From assembly GCF_900766215.1 (NCBI RefSeq), contig NZ_CAAFUQ010000071.1, positions 1-32,573 of the forward strand: a DNA stretch of 32,573 nucleotides, given 5' to 3'. The DNA comes from an uncultured Finegoldia sp. Its GTDB lineage: Bacteria; Bacillota; Clostridia; Tissierellales; Peptoniphilaceae. A model generated the notes under the pieces. It had not been told where the DNA came from. It ran no database searches and saw only the letters and a program-made list of their open reading frames with translations. Below are positions 23,510 through 32,249 of this stretch, in pieces. Made by a program: the position numbers and the translations under genes. Within the stretch, counting starts at the first letter, position 1. Each line of letters begins with the position of its first letter.

Positions 23510-23560
23510 ACTAAAATTATACATAAACTCGCAAAAAAATGATATTATTCATTTCCCAAT

Positions 23561-23602
23561 AAAAAAGTTAGTGAGCCGAAAACAGTTCACTAACTTTTTT
23601 TT
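23561..23602. terminator. Strong terminator after uracil permease
   Basis: Stem AAAAAAGTTAGTGA (23561-23574) / TCACTAACTTTTTT (23587-23600), with T-runs in both directions. It ends the permease message on the minus strand and insulates the bce operon promoter. Confidence 0.9.
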
Positions 23603-23603
23603 A

Positions 23604-24860
23604 CTAATCGTTCATTATTCCCAATCTATCAAATACATAGAATAATAAGCTTAACACTACTGCAACAACTGATGCTAAAACCATTCCTGATAATGATACT
23701 CCCAAGAAGTTTATTTTCAATCCTGAAAGTCCAGTTACGAATATTACAGATGTTAATATTAAGTTTTTGGATTGTGAGTAATCTACTTTTTGGTCAACTA
23801 ATAATCTTATACCACTTGTACCAATCATTCCGTAAAGCAAGAATGTTACTCCACCTATTACATTTCCAGGAATAGATGAAATAAGTGCTGATAATGGTCC
23901 TATAAATGCCATTAAAATTGATATACAAGCAGCTCCAGCTATTACATAAACTGAGTAAACTTTTGTAATTGCCATTACTCCAATGTTTTCACCGTAAGTT
24001 GTAGTAGGCACTCCACCGATCAAACCAGATAATGCTGTTGAGAAGTTATCTGCAAAAATGGATCTATGAAGACCAGGTTCTTTTAATAAATCTCTTCCGA
24101 TAATATTACTTGTAACTACTTGGTGAGAAATATGTTCACTTGTAATTACCAATATTACTGGTAACATTGTGATTATTGATTTCAAATCAAATATCGGAAG
24201 CTGAAATTTAGGCAATGTAAATAATGATGCTTGCATTACTGGTGTGAAATCAACCATTTTTAATGCTACACTGACAATATAACCTGTTATAATTGCGATT
24301 AATATCGGTATTGTAGCTAAGAATTTTTTGAACAAAACTGAACCTAAAATAGCCACTGACAAAGTAACCAAGAAAACTATAACATCATTTGTAGTTCTAG
24401 TTTCTGTCATGATATTTGCGCCAATTTTCCCACCAGAAACAGTCGCTTGTGCAAGTTCAAATCCTATCAAGCTAACAACACTTCCCATCGCAGCTGGTGG
24501 TAAAACAACATCAATCCAGTCTGTTCCGAATTTATAAATTATGTATGCTAGAATACACCCTATAAGTCCGATTGCCACGAAAGCTCCTTGTGCATAACGA
24601 AAACCCGATTGACCAATAATAATGGTTGCAGGCCCCAAAAAAGCAAAACTACTTCCCAAATACGCTGGTGCTTTTCTTTTTGTAATCAAAATAAATAACA
24701 AAGTTCCTATACCGTTCATTAGTAGAACAATACTAGGATTGATCCCCAAAACTATAGGTACTAATACACTTGCCCCGAACATAGCAAAAGTATGTTGTAT
24801 ACTTAGAGGTATCAGCATCTTAGGAGATACTTTTTCGTCTACTCCAATAATTCTTTTCAT
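23604..24860 (-). CDS. uraA: Uracil permease (UraA/PyrP, NCS2 family)
   Basis: 418 aa, about 14 membrane segments, proton-coupled uracil importer. UraA signatures: LIPLSIQHTFAMFGASVLVP near 15-35, RKAPAYLGSSFAF, VVLPPAAMGSVVSLIGFELA, and VITSEHISHQ with the substrate Glu, followed by LHRSIFADNFSTALSGLIGG and TTTYGENIGVMA. Asn/Gly positions around the crossed helices are kept. The AGGAGG ribosome site precedes ATG 24860. The leader is only about 20 bases, so there is no room for a PyrR attenuator, unlike many Bacillota pyr genes. No other pyrimidine gene is adjacent. Confidence 0.95.
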   Translation of the reverse strand: MKRIIGVDEKVSPKMLIPLSIQHTFAMFGASVLVPIVLGINPSIVLLMNGIGTLLFILITKRKAPAYLGSSFAFLGPATIIIGQSGFRYAQGAFVAIGLIGCILAYIIYKFGTDWIDVVLPPAAMGSVVSLIGFELAQATVSGGKIGANIMTETRTTNDVIVFLVTLSVAILGSVLFKKFLATIPILIAIITGYIVSVALKMVDFTPVMQASLFTLPKFQLPIFDLKSIITMLPVILVITSEHISHQVVTSNIIGRDLLKEPGLHRSIFADNFSTALSGLIGGVPTTTYGENIGVMAITKVYSVYVIAGAACISILMAFIGPLSALISSIPGNVIGGVTFLLYGMIGTSGIRLLVDQKVDYSQSKNLILTSVIFVTGLSGLKINFLGVSLSGMVLASVVAVVLSLLFYVFDRLGIMND

Positions 24861-24886
24861 AAATCCTCCTTTTTTTTATCCTATAT

Positions 24887-24915
24887 ATTCTACATTGAAC
24901 TCACTTATATTTCAA
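24887..24915 (-). promoter_or_regulatory. Sigma-A promoter of uraA
   Basis: Minus-strand TTGAAA (24910-24915), 17 bases, TAGAAT (24887-24892). It is divergent from, and five bases away from, the -35 of the fur-family promoter, so one bound regulator could affect both. Confidence 0.7.
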
Positions 24916-24920
24916 GTAGT

Positions 24921-24950
24921 TTGACTTGTATATATTCTAACTGATATAAT
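24921..24950 (+). promoter_or_regulatory. Sigma-A promoter of the fur-family/araC-family pair
   Basis: TTGACT (24921-24926), 18 bases, consensus TATAAT (24945-24950); start near 24957. I see no clear Fur or PerR box overlapping it. Confidence 0.78.
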
Positions 24951-24978
24951 AAAAAGCGTTATTTGAAAGGAAATTATT

Positions 24979-25401
24979 ATGGAAAACAACGGAAATTATT
25001 TGAAAACCAAATTATTAGAAAATGGTATCAAACCTACATATCAAAGGATAGTAATCTTGGATTATTTGGAAACTTATCATATTCATCCAACAGTTGATGA
25101 TATTTATAATTACCTAGCTCCAAAACTAACGACATTATCCAGAACAACTATCTATAATACAGTTAAAATTTTCGTAAAAGCTGGAATCGTATCAGAACTT
25201 AACATCGATAATTCAGAGTTAAGATATGATATAACTACAGAAACACATGGTCATTTCAAGTGTGATAAGTGTGGGAAAATTTACAACTTTACCGCTGACA
25301 AAGCTATCGAAAGTTCTGATTTAAATGGATTTAAAGTTACTACTACAAATATTCTAATAAATGGAATATGCAAAGATTGCTTGGATAAAGAAAATGAATA
25401 G
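24979..25401 (+). CDS. Fur-family regulator, PerR-like with an Asp-to-Asn change
   Basis: 140 aa. N-terminal winged helix (RIVILDYLETYHIHPTVDDIY; TLSRTTIYNTVKIFVKAGIV) and a C-terminal metal and dimer domain. Structural zinc cysteines C95/C98 (KCDKCGK) and C131/C134 (GICKDCL). Against B. subtilis PerR numbered one higher, the regulatory metal ligands H36, D84, H90 and H92 are kept, but the fifth ligand D104 is N103 here (KIYNF). That residue controls whether bound iron oxidises the histidines, so peroxide sensing may be altered; the overall ligand set still resembles PerR more than Fur or Zur. AAAGGAAA ribosome site. The downstream AraC-type gene overlaps its end. Confidence 0.88.
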   Translation: MENNGNYLKTKLLENGIKPTYQRIVILDYLETYHIHPTVDDIYNYLAPKLTTLSRTTIYNTVKIFVKAGIVSELNIDNSELRYDITTETHGHFKCDKCGKIYNFTADKAIESSDLNGFKVTTTNILINGICKDCLDKENE

Positions 25402-26239
25402 TGAATTTTATAAGATTGAACCTAGAGATGATTTGTATATAAAATTACTTTTCATTTCCAAAACAAATTTACAAATGAACGAACAAATCAAACGAGGAAT
25501 TCTTCCATTTTATCAAATGTATTATTGTTTAAAAGGCAATGGAACTTTTATTGTCAACGATAAAAAAATAGAAATTCTCCCATTTGATGTATTAATAGTA
25601 AACCAAGGTTCCAAAATCACAGAAATTTCGCACTCAGAAACTTTTGAATTTTATACTTTGGCAATCTCAGAAGTATCATTTGATACAGAACAAAAAGATA
25701 AGGCAGTGCTTAGTATCAAACACAATCACATCAACGACCGTGATATGGTTATTTTATATTATATTAATAAAATTCTTGAAGAAGCTAAGTACAAAAGATT
25801 CAGATATCAAAGGGTTTGTTCATGCTTAATCAGTATTCTAATCACAGAAATTCAAAGACGCGGCGACTTAAAGTTCACAATGGATGATCCTTCACAAGAT
25901 TCATTTACAAAACATGTTGAAGATTACATTTATGAAAATTTCAATCAAGAAATTACATTGGACTCTATTTCAAAAAAATTCAGGGTATCGAAGTCACATT
26001 TGATTCATGAATTTAAAAATGATTACGGTAAAACTCCTATGCAGTTTTTGCTAAACAGAAGAATGGAATCCGCGATGTTATTGTTGAAAACATCAAACAA
26101 ACCTATCAATGATATAGCTAAGCTTTGTGGATTCAACTCACAGTCTTATTTTGACCAAGCATTTCGTAGAATTGTTAAAGTAACTCCTAATGATTATCGC
26201 AACAAATACAAAACAAAAATCAAAAAAATAAAAAAATAG
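25397..26239 (+). CDS. AraC-family transcriptional regulator
   Basis: 280 aa. The N-terminal half (about 1-150) resembles a cupin-type ligand domain (QMYYCLKGNGTFIVNDKKIEILPFDVLIVNQGS); the C-terminal hundred residues are the paired AraC helix-turn-helices (ITLDSISKKFRVSKSHLIHEFKNDYGKTPMQFLLNRRM, then INDIAKLCGFNSQSYFDQAFRRIVKVTPNDYR). The ligand is unknown. The ATG at 25397 overlaps the fur-family stop (ATGAATAG), implying coupled translation; a frame extension to ATG 25361 has no ribosome site. Pairing of a Fur-family and an AraC-family regulator on one message is uncommon. Its stop lies within the following terminator. Confidence 0.9.
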   Translation, partial: NSEFYKIEPRDDLYIKLLFISKTNLQMNEQIKRGILPFYQMYYCLKGNGTFIVNDKKIEILPFDVLIVNQGSKITEISHSETFEFYTLAISEVSFDTEQKDKAVLSIKHNHINDRDMVILYYINKILEEAKYKRFRYQRVCSCLISILITEIQRRGDLKFTMDDPSQDSFTKHVEDYIYENFNQEITLDSISKKFRVSKSHLIHEFKNDYGKTPMQFLLNRRMESAMLLLKTSNKPINDIAKLCGFNSQSYFDQAFRRIVKVTPNDYRNKYKTKIKKIKK

Positions 26240-26285
26240 ACTTTGTTTTATTTATTACCTTAAATTTAAAAACAAAGTCTATTTT
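26231..26285. terminator. Bidirectional terminator between araC-type gene and yaaA
   Basis: Long stem with AAAATAGACTTTGTTTT on the left and AAAACAAAGTCTATTTT on the right, A/T runs outside. The left arm includes the AraC-type gene's TAG stop. Confidence 0.88.
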
Positions 26286-26294
26286 TATTTCAAA

Positions 26295-27029
26295 CTACTC
26301 AGAGATTAATGATTTTACAAACACGAACTTGTTTTCATCACTGAATTCATCAGAAAAACTATATCCATCACTTGAAAAATTCTTCAATTCATTAATTTCT
26401 ACGATATCGTTCTTTGCCATATAATTTACCATTCTACCTCTGAGAATTTTTGACGAAGTCGCTTTTGTTTTCAGCTTAATACATCCATCTTTCAATGTTT
26501 CTTCTTTAAATTCAATTCTCAAAGGCTTAATATCCAAATATTTGTAAATATTTTGTCCGTATTCTTTTGATGCCAAATCAATTATTTTCTCACCTTTAAA
26601 ATAATTTCTTATTTCATCTTCCCAGAAATCATACATATTGATAATCTTATCTTCAAAATCCAATCTGTATCTTGCAACTTGATCAAGAGGACGAAGAATT
26701 CCGTATAGTCCCGATAATATTCTAAGGTGTTTTTCAAGATATTCAATTTCTACATCTTTTAATGAATCTATATCCATGTATTGGTATTGAATTCCGTAAA
26801 AGCTTTCAATTGCAGAACCTTTAACGGAAAAATCGAATTTTTGATATAAATTATAACTGTCATTGGCTATTTTATCGGAGCATTTCCATATCATTTTTAG
26901 TTCTTCTACAGATTTAGTTTTCATCATTAAAACCAGTTGGTTTTTCTTATCTTCAAACAAACAATTGGTGTGCATGTTTCTCATTTTTCTGATTTTAAAA
27001 GTTTTTGCTGGTGAAATTATAATTTTCAT
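26295..27029 (-). CDS. yaaA: YaaA family peroxide-stress protein (DUF328/UPF0246)
   Basis: 244 aa cytosolic protein. Family hallmarks: N-terminal MKIIISPAKTF, AIESFYGIQYQYMD near 73, and the highly conserved HLRILSGLYGILRPLDQVARYRLDF block near 100-125. E. coli YaaA limits free iron and DNA damage during H2O2 stress; the fold binds DNA. It faces the PerR-like/AraC pair across a terminator, which suits a peroxide theme, but it has its own promoter. AAGGAC ribosome site before the ATG. Confidence 0.93.
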   Translation of the reverse strand: MKIIISPAKTFKIRKMRNMHTNCLFEDKKNQLVLMMKTKSVEELKMIWKCSDKIANDSYNLYQKFDFSVKGSAIESFYGIQYQYMDIDSLKDVEIEYLEKHLRILSGLYGILRPLDQVARYRLDFEDKIINMYDFWEDEIRNYFKGEKIIDLASKEYGQNIYKYLDIKPLRIEFKEETLKDGCIKLKTKATSSKILRGRMVNYMAKNDIVEINELKNFSSDGYSFSDEFSDENKFVFVKSLISE

Positions 27030-27045
27030 ACTTGTCCTTTTTAAA

Positions 27046-27074
27046 TGTATAGTGTTATGAACATATTACCACAA
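27046..27074 (-). promoter_or_regulatory. Promoter of yaaA
   Basis: Minus-strand TTGTGG (27069-27074), 17 bases, TATACA (27046-27051), with the start about 10 bases before the ATG region. Directly behind the V-ATPase terminator. Confidence 0.55.
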
Positions 27075-27118
27075 AAATAGACTGAGTAATCTAATTCTAC
27101 AATTATTTTACCCAGTCT
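27075..27118 (-). terminator. Terminator of the V-type ATPase operon
   Basis: Eleven-pair stem AGACTGGGTAA/TTACTCAGTCT (one G-T pair) on the minus strand followed by ATTTTTG, just past the subunit D stop codon. Confidence 0.85.
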
Positions 27119-27123
27119 TATTT

Positions 27124-27774
27124 TTATGCTTCGTTTTCTTGTTTTGCTATAATATCTTTGACTTTCATAAGTCTTGTGATATTAGCACGTTCGTTTTCAT
27201 CAAGTTTTGCTCTGATATATTTAATTGTTTCTTCCAAATCAGGAATTGTTCTATATTCCAAAGCATTTACTCTTCTTCTGGTTTGCTCAATTTCATCCGC
27301 CATTAATTGCGTAGCTTTTTCGATTTGAGCCAATTCAAGCATGTCATCCATTACTGAATTTAATGAATCAATTGCCAAATCCAAATCCTGTGATGTTTGA
27401 GCGTATCCATAAGGATAAATTTCGCTAGAATCTGCTTCACCTTCACGAGAGAATTTCATTTGTGGAATAATTACACTCATTACGTTTTTAGTTTCGATAT
27501 CGACATTTACCTTTGTTTTAGGAACAGATACCGCTTCATCCAAAAACTCTGGGCTCATTATTGCACTTGCCATTAGGAAATCACTGAAAGAGTTTTGGAG
27601 TTTTTCTTCAACTTTTTCTCTCAATGCTTTGTTTTCCTTAATCATATCGATGAATTGTCTCATAAGTTCATCTTGTTTGTCTTTTAATAACTTATGACCT
27701 CTTGTAGATGTTTTGAGTCTAGCTTTCAGCTCCGAAAGAGCCATTCTTGTTGGATTGACGTTGAGTCTTGCCAT
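27124..27774 (-). CDS. ntpD: V-type ATPase subunit D (central stalk)
   Basis: 216 aa, mostly two long coiled-coil helices (about 5-70 and 120-205) with a short middle domain, as expected for the rotor shaft that turns inside the A3B3 head. Starts MARLNVNPTRMALSELKARLKTSTRGHKLLKDK, a strongly conserved V/A-type subunit D opening. Last gene of the operon, one-base overlap with subunit B, then a terminator. Equivalent naming is atpD; Enterococcus hirae uses ntpD. Confidence 0.96.
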   Translation of the reverse strand: MARLNVNPTRMALSELKARLKTSTRGHKLLKDKQDELMRQFIDMIKENKALREKVEEKLQNSFSDFLMASAIMSPEFLDEAVSVPKTKVNVDIETKNVMSVIIPQMKFSREGEADSSEIYPYGYAQTSQDLDLAIDSLNSVMDDMLELAQIEKATQLMADEIEQTRRRVNALEYRTIPDLEETIKYIRAKLDENERANITRLMKVKDIIAKQENEA

Positions 27775-29162
27775 TACTCATCAGTCCCTTCACCATTTCC
27801 AAGATATTTATCTATTAATTCATCTTTAATTCTCTTCAATTCAGTACGTGGGATTTCTTTTAATAAGTCCCAACCAATATTAAGAGTTTCTTCGATAGAT
27901 CTATCAGTATAATAACCTTGATCTACATATTCTCTTTCGAATCTTTCTGCAAATTTCGCAAATGCTTTATCTGATTCACTCAAAGCTGATTCTCCAAGGA
28001 TTGCAGATAATTGTTTTGCATCAAGTCCAGATGCATATCCAGCATAGATTTGGTTCATTGTATCTGCATGGTCTTCTCTTGTTTTGCCTTTACCAATACC
28101 TTTATCTTTAAGTCTTGATAATGATGGAATAGCATTGATTGGAGGTTCATATCCTTTTTTGTATAATTCACGTGAAAGAATGATTTGTCCTTCAGTAATG
28201 TATCCTGTCAAGTCTGGTATTGGGTGAGTAATATCATCTTCTGGCATTGTCAAGATAGGAATTTGAGTAATAGATCCTTCTCTTCCAACTATTCTACCAG
28301 CTCTTTCATATAAAGTCGCAAGGTCAGTGTACAAGTATCCTGGATATCCTCTACGACCTGGAACTTCTTTTCTGGCTGCAGAAACTTCACGAAGTGCTTC
28401 TGCGTAGTTTGTCATGTCTGTCATGATTACCAAAACGTGCATGCCTTTTTCAAATGCCAAGAATTCCGCACAAGTAAGTGCCATTTTTGGAGTGGAAAGT
28501 CTTTCGATTGCGGGGTCATCTGCTAAGTTCATGAACAATACTGCTCTGTCGATGGCTCCTGTTTTGTTGAAATCTCCGATAAAATATTGAGCTTCTTCGA
28601 AAGTGATTCCCATCGCTGCAAATACTACGGCGAATTTATCGTCTTTACCCAAAACTTTTGCTTGTCTAGCTATTTGAGCAGCTAATTTGTTGTGAGGAAG
28701 ACCTGAACCTGAGAATATAGGAAGTTTTTGTCCTCTAACAAGAGTATTCAAACCATCAATTGTGGATACACCTGTTTCGATAAATTCTGATGGATAGTCT
28801 CTGGATACTGGGTTGATAGATGAACCATTTATGTCCACTTTATCTTCTGGAATGATTTTAGGTCCATTGTCTATTGGTCTTCCTAACCCGTCAAATACTC
28901 TACCAATCATATCCTCAGATACTCCAAGTTCCAAAGGTCTACCCAAAAATCTTACTGTTGTTTCTTGTAAGTTAATTCCTTTTGTACCTTCGAATACTTG
29001 AACCATCGCTACATCATGGTCTATTTCTACAACACGACCACGTCTTTTTTCTCCACTTTGTAATTCTATTTCAACAAGTTCGTCGTATTTTACGCCTTCT
29101 ACACCTTCTACCGCCATTAATGGTCCGACTACTTCTGTTACTGAATTATAATCTTTAATCAT
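27774..29162 (-). CDS. ntpB: V-type ATPase subunit B (non-catalytic nucleotide-binding)
   Basis: 462 aa, normal length for subunit B. It alternates with A in the soluble hexamer. Where A has a Walker P-loop, B has the degenerate IFSGSGLPHNKLAAQIARQA stretch, which identifies it as B. Also PGRRGYPGYLYTDLATLYERAGR and SRLKDKGIGKGKTREDHADTM, both family hallmarks. The ATG at 29162 follows the A subunit's GGAGGTGAACG region, with the A stop overlapping its start by one base. Confidence 0.97.
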   Translation of the reverse strand: MIKDYNSVTEVVGPLMAVEGVEGVKYDELVEIELQSGEKRRGRVVEIDHDVAMVQVFEGTKGINLQETTVRFLGRPLELGVSEDMIGRVFDGLGRPIDNGPKIIPEDKVDINGSSINPVSRDYPSEFIETGVSTIDGLNTLVRGQKLPIFSGSGLPHNKLAAQIARQAKVLGKDDKFAVVFAAMGITFEEAQYFIGDFNKTGAIDRAVLFMNLADDPAIERLSTPKMALTCAEFLAFEKGMHVLVIMTDMTNYAEALREVSAARKEVPGRRGYPGYLYTDLATLYERAGRIVGREGSITQIPILTMPEDDITHPIPDLTGYITEGQIILSRELYKKGYEPPINAIPSLSRLKDKGIGKGKTREDHADTMNQIYAGYASGLDAKQLSAILGESALSESDKAFAKFAERFEREYVDQGYYTDRSIEETLNIGWDLLKEIPRTELKRIKDELIDKYLGNGEGTDE

Positions 29163-30925
29163 TAACGTTCACCTCCATTAACTAAATCGGTAATTTGTGA
29201 TTTAATTTCTTGCTTAATTTCATCAAATCTTTGTAATTCATCTTCTGGAATATTTTTAGCACGTGTAATTTTTTCTTTTACAGAAAGTTTTGAAATTTCA
29301 GAAACATAAGCTCCTTCTTCCAAAGCTTTCAAGGATTCCTTGTGGAATGTTAGGATAATATCCAACATTTTTGCTTGCTTGTCCAATGAACAGAATGTGT
29401 CTGTTTCGTGGAATGCGTTTTGTTGAAGAAAATCTTCTCTTAAAGATTTTGAAGTTTCAAGTTTGATTTGATCTTCATCACTTAATGAATCACGACCAAC
29501 CAATCTTACTATTTCTAGTAATGATGATTCTTCTTGTAATAACTTCATCGCTTGCTTTCTGTAATCTGAGAAATTACCATCTACATTTGCATCCAAATAC
29601 TCATCAATCTTATCTTGATACAATGAGTAAGAGTTAATCCAGTTTATTGCTGGGAAATGTCTCATGTAACTTAATGCGTAATCCAATCCCCAGAATACTT
29701 TTACAATTCTAAGTGTAGATTGTGTAACTGGTTCTGAAATATCTCCACCTGGAGGAGATACCGCACCTATAACTGTCAATGAACCGTCTCTTCCATCACT
29801 ACCCAAACATTTTACTTTACCAGCACGTTCGTAGAAATCAGCAATTCTTGATGCCAAGTATGCAGGATAACCTTCATCACCAGGCATTTCTTCAAGTCTA
29901 CCACTCATTTCACGAAGAGCTTCTGCCCATCTTGATGTTGAGTCAGCCATCATCGCTACCGAATAGCCCATATCTCTGTAGTATTCAGCGATTGTAATTC
30001 CAGTATAGATACTTGCTTCTCTGGCTGCTACTGGCATGTTTGAAGTGTTCGCTATCAAAACTGTTCTCTTCATCAATGATTGTCCAGTCTTAGGGTCAAT
30101 CAATTCAGGGAATTCATTAAGAACGTCTGTCATTTCGTTACCACGTTCTCCACAACCTACATACACAACTATTTCAGCGTCTGCCCATTTAGCTAATTGG
30201 TGTTGAACTACTGTTTTACCACTACCGAAAGGTCCTGGAATTGCTGCAGTACCACCTTTTGCAACTGGGAAGAATGTATCGATAACTCTTTGACCTGTGA
30301 TCAATGGTCTGATTGGATCTTCCTTTTCTTTGTAAGGTCTACCATTTCTTACAGGCCATCTTTGAATCATATTAATTTCTGTCTCTTTAGAATCTTGTTC
30401 TACAACGCAAACTGTTTGATCAACAGTGAATTCTCCAGATTCAATTGATTTGATTTTACCAGATACATTAGCTGGAACCATTATCTTGTGAACAATTACT
30501 TCAGTTTCTTGAACTTCACCAATAATGTCTCCTGGCTCTACTTCATCTCCAACAGACTTAACAGGCTTGAATTCCCATTTCTTTTCTCTGTTCAAAGATG
30601 GAGCACTAACTCCTCTTAATAAGAAGTCTCCAGCTTTTTCTTGCAATGATTTTAATGGTCTTTGAATACCATCAAACATTTGCTCCAATATACCAGGTCC
30701 CAATTCTATTGAAAGTGGGTGTCCTGTAGACACAACCTTATCTCCAGGTCCAATTCCTGTTGTTTCTTCATATACTTGAATTGAGGCTTTATCGCCTCTC
30801 ATTTCAATAATCTCTCCAATGAGCTTATCGTCTGAAACCTCAACCACGTCATATACGCTTGCGTTTTCCATTCCTTCAGCAACTACTAAAGGTCCGGATA
30901 CTTTTAATACTTTACCTTCTTTCAA
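29162..30925 (-). CDS. ntpA: V-type ATPase subunit A (catalytic)
   Basis: 587 aa with a TTG start at 30925. AAAGGAG stands eight bases ahead, and the product then begins with KEGKVLKVSGPLVVAEGM, aligning with E. hirae NtpA. An in-frame ATG at 30973 would put the ribosome site inside the gene and overlap subunit F. Walker A GPFGSGKT (about 231-238), the bulge domain after residue 100 that marks V/A-type A subunits, and SRWAEALREMSGRLEEMPGDEGYPAYL are all present. It hydrolyses or makes ATP coupled to H+ or Na+ movement through the membrane ring, which is outside this window. Confidence 0.97.
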   Translation of the reverse strand: MKEGKVLKVSGPLVVAEGMENASVYDVVEVSDDKLIGEIIEMRGDKASIQVYEETTGIGPGDKVVSTGHPLSIELGPGILEQMFDGIQRPLKSLQEKAGDFLLRGVSAPSLNREKKWEFKPVKSVGDEVEPGDIIGEVQETEVIVHKIMVPANVSGKIKSIESGEFTVDQTVCVVEQDSKETEINMIQRWPVRNGRPYKEKEDPIRPLITGQRVIDTFFPVAKGGTAAIPGPFGSGKTVVQHQLAKWADAEIVVYVGCGERGNEMTDVLNEFPELIDPKTGQSLMKRTVLIANTSNMPVAAREASIYTGITIAEYYRDMGYSVAMMADSTSRWAEALREMSGRLEEMPGDEGYPAYLASRIADFYERAGKVKCLGSDGRDGSLTVIGAVSPPGGDISEPVTQSTLRIVKVFWGLDYALSYMRHFPAINWINSYSLYQDKIDEYLDANVDGNFSDYRKQAMKLLQEESSLLEIVRLVGRDSLSDEDQIKLETSKSLREDFLQQNAFHETDTFCSLDKQAKMLDIILTFHKESLKALEEGAYVSEISKLSVKEKITRAKNIPEDELQRFDEIKQEIKSQITDLVNGGER

Positions 30926-30938
30926 TATAAGCTCTCCT

Positions 30939-31250
30939 TTACAAAATGTTCGCTCCAACAGCCTTTTCGACATTGGTATTGATTCTGTTCATTCCAATGT
31001 TCAAGCTACCTTGATTAGAAGGTATCAAGATAATAGCTGGTGAAACTTTATCATTATATCTGTCTATTGTTTCTTTGATTTTTTCTGCTATTTGTTCAGT
31101 AATAAAAATCACACCGTAGTCTTCTTTTGCTAGTCTATCAACTGTTTTTCTAGCATCACTGCTTTCAATAGATTCAAAAACATCTACTCCCAAAGCCTTA
31201 AAAACCAACACAGAATCTCTATCACCTACTACAGCTACTTTTTTACGCAT
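30939..31250 (-). CDS. ntpG: V-type ATPase subunit F (NtpG; central stalk)
   Basis: 103 aa, the small Rossmann-like subunit that caps subunit D in the rotor. Opening KKVAVVGDRDSVLVFKALGV and the later YGVIFITEQIAEKI, PAIILIPSNQGSLNIGM segments match subunit F. It overlaps subunit C by eight bases and lies 13 bases before the TTG start of subunit A. Named NtpG in E. hirae; AtpF in other schemes. Confidence 0.93.
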   Translation of the reverse strand: MRKKVAVVGDRDSVLVFKALGVDVFESIESSDARKTVDRLAKEDYGVIFITEQIAEKIKETIDRYNDKVSPAIILIPSNQGSLNIGMNRINTNVEKAVGANIL

Positions 31251-32241
31251 AACTTAACCTCAACTTACTCCTGATATAATCAGGTTTCAATGAGTTAATC
31301 TTTCCTACAAAGATAATCCTCAAGTTTTTAATTTCAGTTTCTTTGGCAAATAAATATCCAAATAAAACCTCAGGTCCATAAGTAACCTTCTTAATTTCCT
31401 TGATTTTTTCCATCAAATAATCGTCCATAGCTTTTTCAAAACCAGACAAACTATTTGACTTCTTGTATTCACTGATAGCTTCCTTCACATAATAGTAAAT
31501 TCTAGCTTGCTTGAATAATGGACTATCTTCAGTGATTTCAGAATGCAATTCACTTTCGAATTTTTCAGATTCAATACTTCCGTTAGGAATAATAACTTTT
31601 TTCAAAAATTCTAAACTTTTCTTTTGATTTTGAATTCTAAGTAAAGTTTTGATGTTTGTAAAATCTATTAAATCTTCAACATATTCATTTATCAAATCTG
31701 AATCAATTTCTTTTGCTATTTCTGATGTCTCCACAAAATACTCTCTGTCAGCATATATATCTACCATTTGAGGATCTTTGTTTTCTTCATAATCAGCGAT
31801 GGATTCTTTAATAACTTTATCAAAATGTTTCATTTCAGTATCCACGTTTTCCTTAATAGAATTTCTCATACTTTTGAATTCAATTCTAGTTATATCGCTT
31901 AACATAGAAGAAAAATCTTCATCTTTTAGATATTCTTTTATTAGCACTTTTAAATTATGATAATCGTATTTTAATGCCATTAAATCGACAGGGTATTGGA
32001 AACTACTCATATCATACATATACTTATACGTCTTTTTTAACTCGTTTTTCAAAGCTATATCATAATTCTTGTAATTATCCAGCTTTGCGAATTCTGATTG
32101 ATATACTGAATCTGATAATAATCTTACCGTTTCCTCTAAGTTACTAGCATCTATCAGTCTTTCATAATCATTCTTAGTCAATAATTCCTTTTCTTTGACA
32201 CGAGTTATAGCAGATTGATGTATGAAATCTTCTTTTTTCAT
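31243..32241 (-). CDS. ntpC: V-type ATPase subunit C (d-type; rotor-to-ring connector)
   Basis: 332 aa, mainly helical, acidic and lysine-rich, the right size for the V/A-type C (yeast d) subunit that connects the central stalk to the membrane ring. Recognisable parts are ITRVKEKELLTKNDYERLIDA at the N-terminus and the C-terminal GPEVLFGYLFAKETEIKNLRIIFVGK, where YxxAKExExKNLRII is the family signature. It sits eight bases after subunit E with a GTGATA-like weak ribosome site. Confidence 0.93.
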   Translation of the reverse strand: MKKEDFIHQSAITRVKEKELLTKNDYERLIDASNLEETVRLLSDSVYQSEFAKLDNYKNYDIALKNELKKTYKYMYDMSSFQYPVDLMALKYDYHNLKVLIKEYLKDEDFSSMLSDITRIEFKSMRNSIKENVDTEMKHFDKVIKESIADYEENKDPQMVDIYADREYFVETSEIAKEIDSDLINEYVEDLIDFTNIKTLLRIQNQKKSLEFLKKVIIPNGSIESEKFESELHSEITEDSPLFKQARIYYYVKEAISEYKKSNSLSGFEKAMDDYLMEKIKEIKKVTYGPEVLFGYLFAKETEIKNLRIIFVGKINSLKPDYIRSKLRLSYA

Positions 32242-32249
32242 ATTATCAC

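Noticed and set aside
23283..23645. Plus-strand 120-codon frame crossing bceR and the terminator
   Set aside because: Runs through a strong terminator hairpin and covers bceR in antisense; no ribosome site.
24861..24978. PyrR-binding attenuator or purine/pyrimidine riboswitch upstream of uraA
   Set aside because: The predicted leader is about 20 bases with no anti-terminator or terminator pair.
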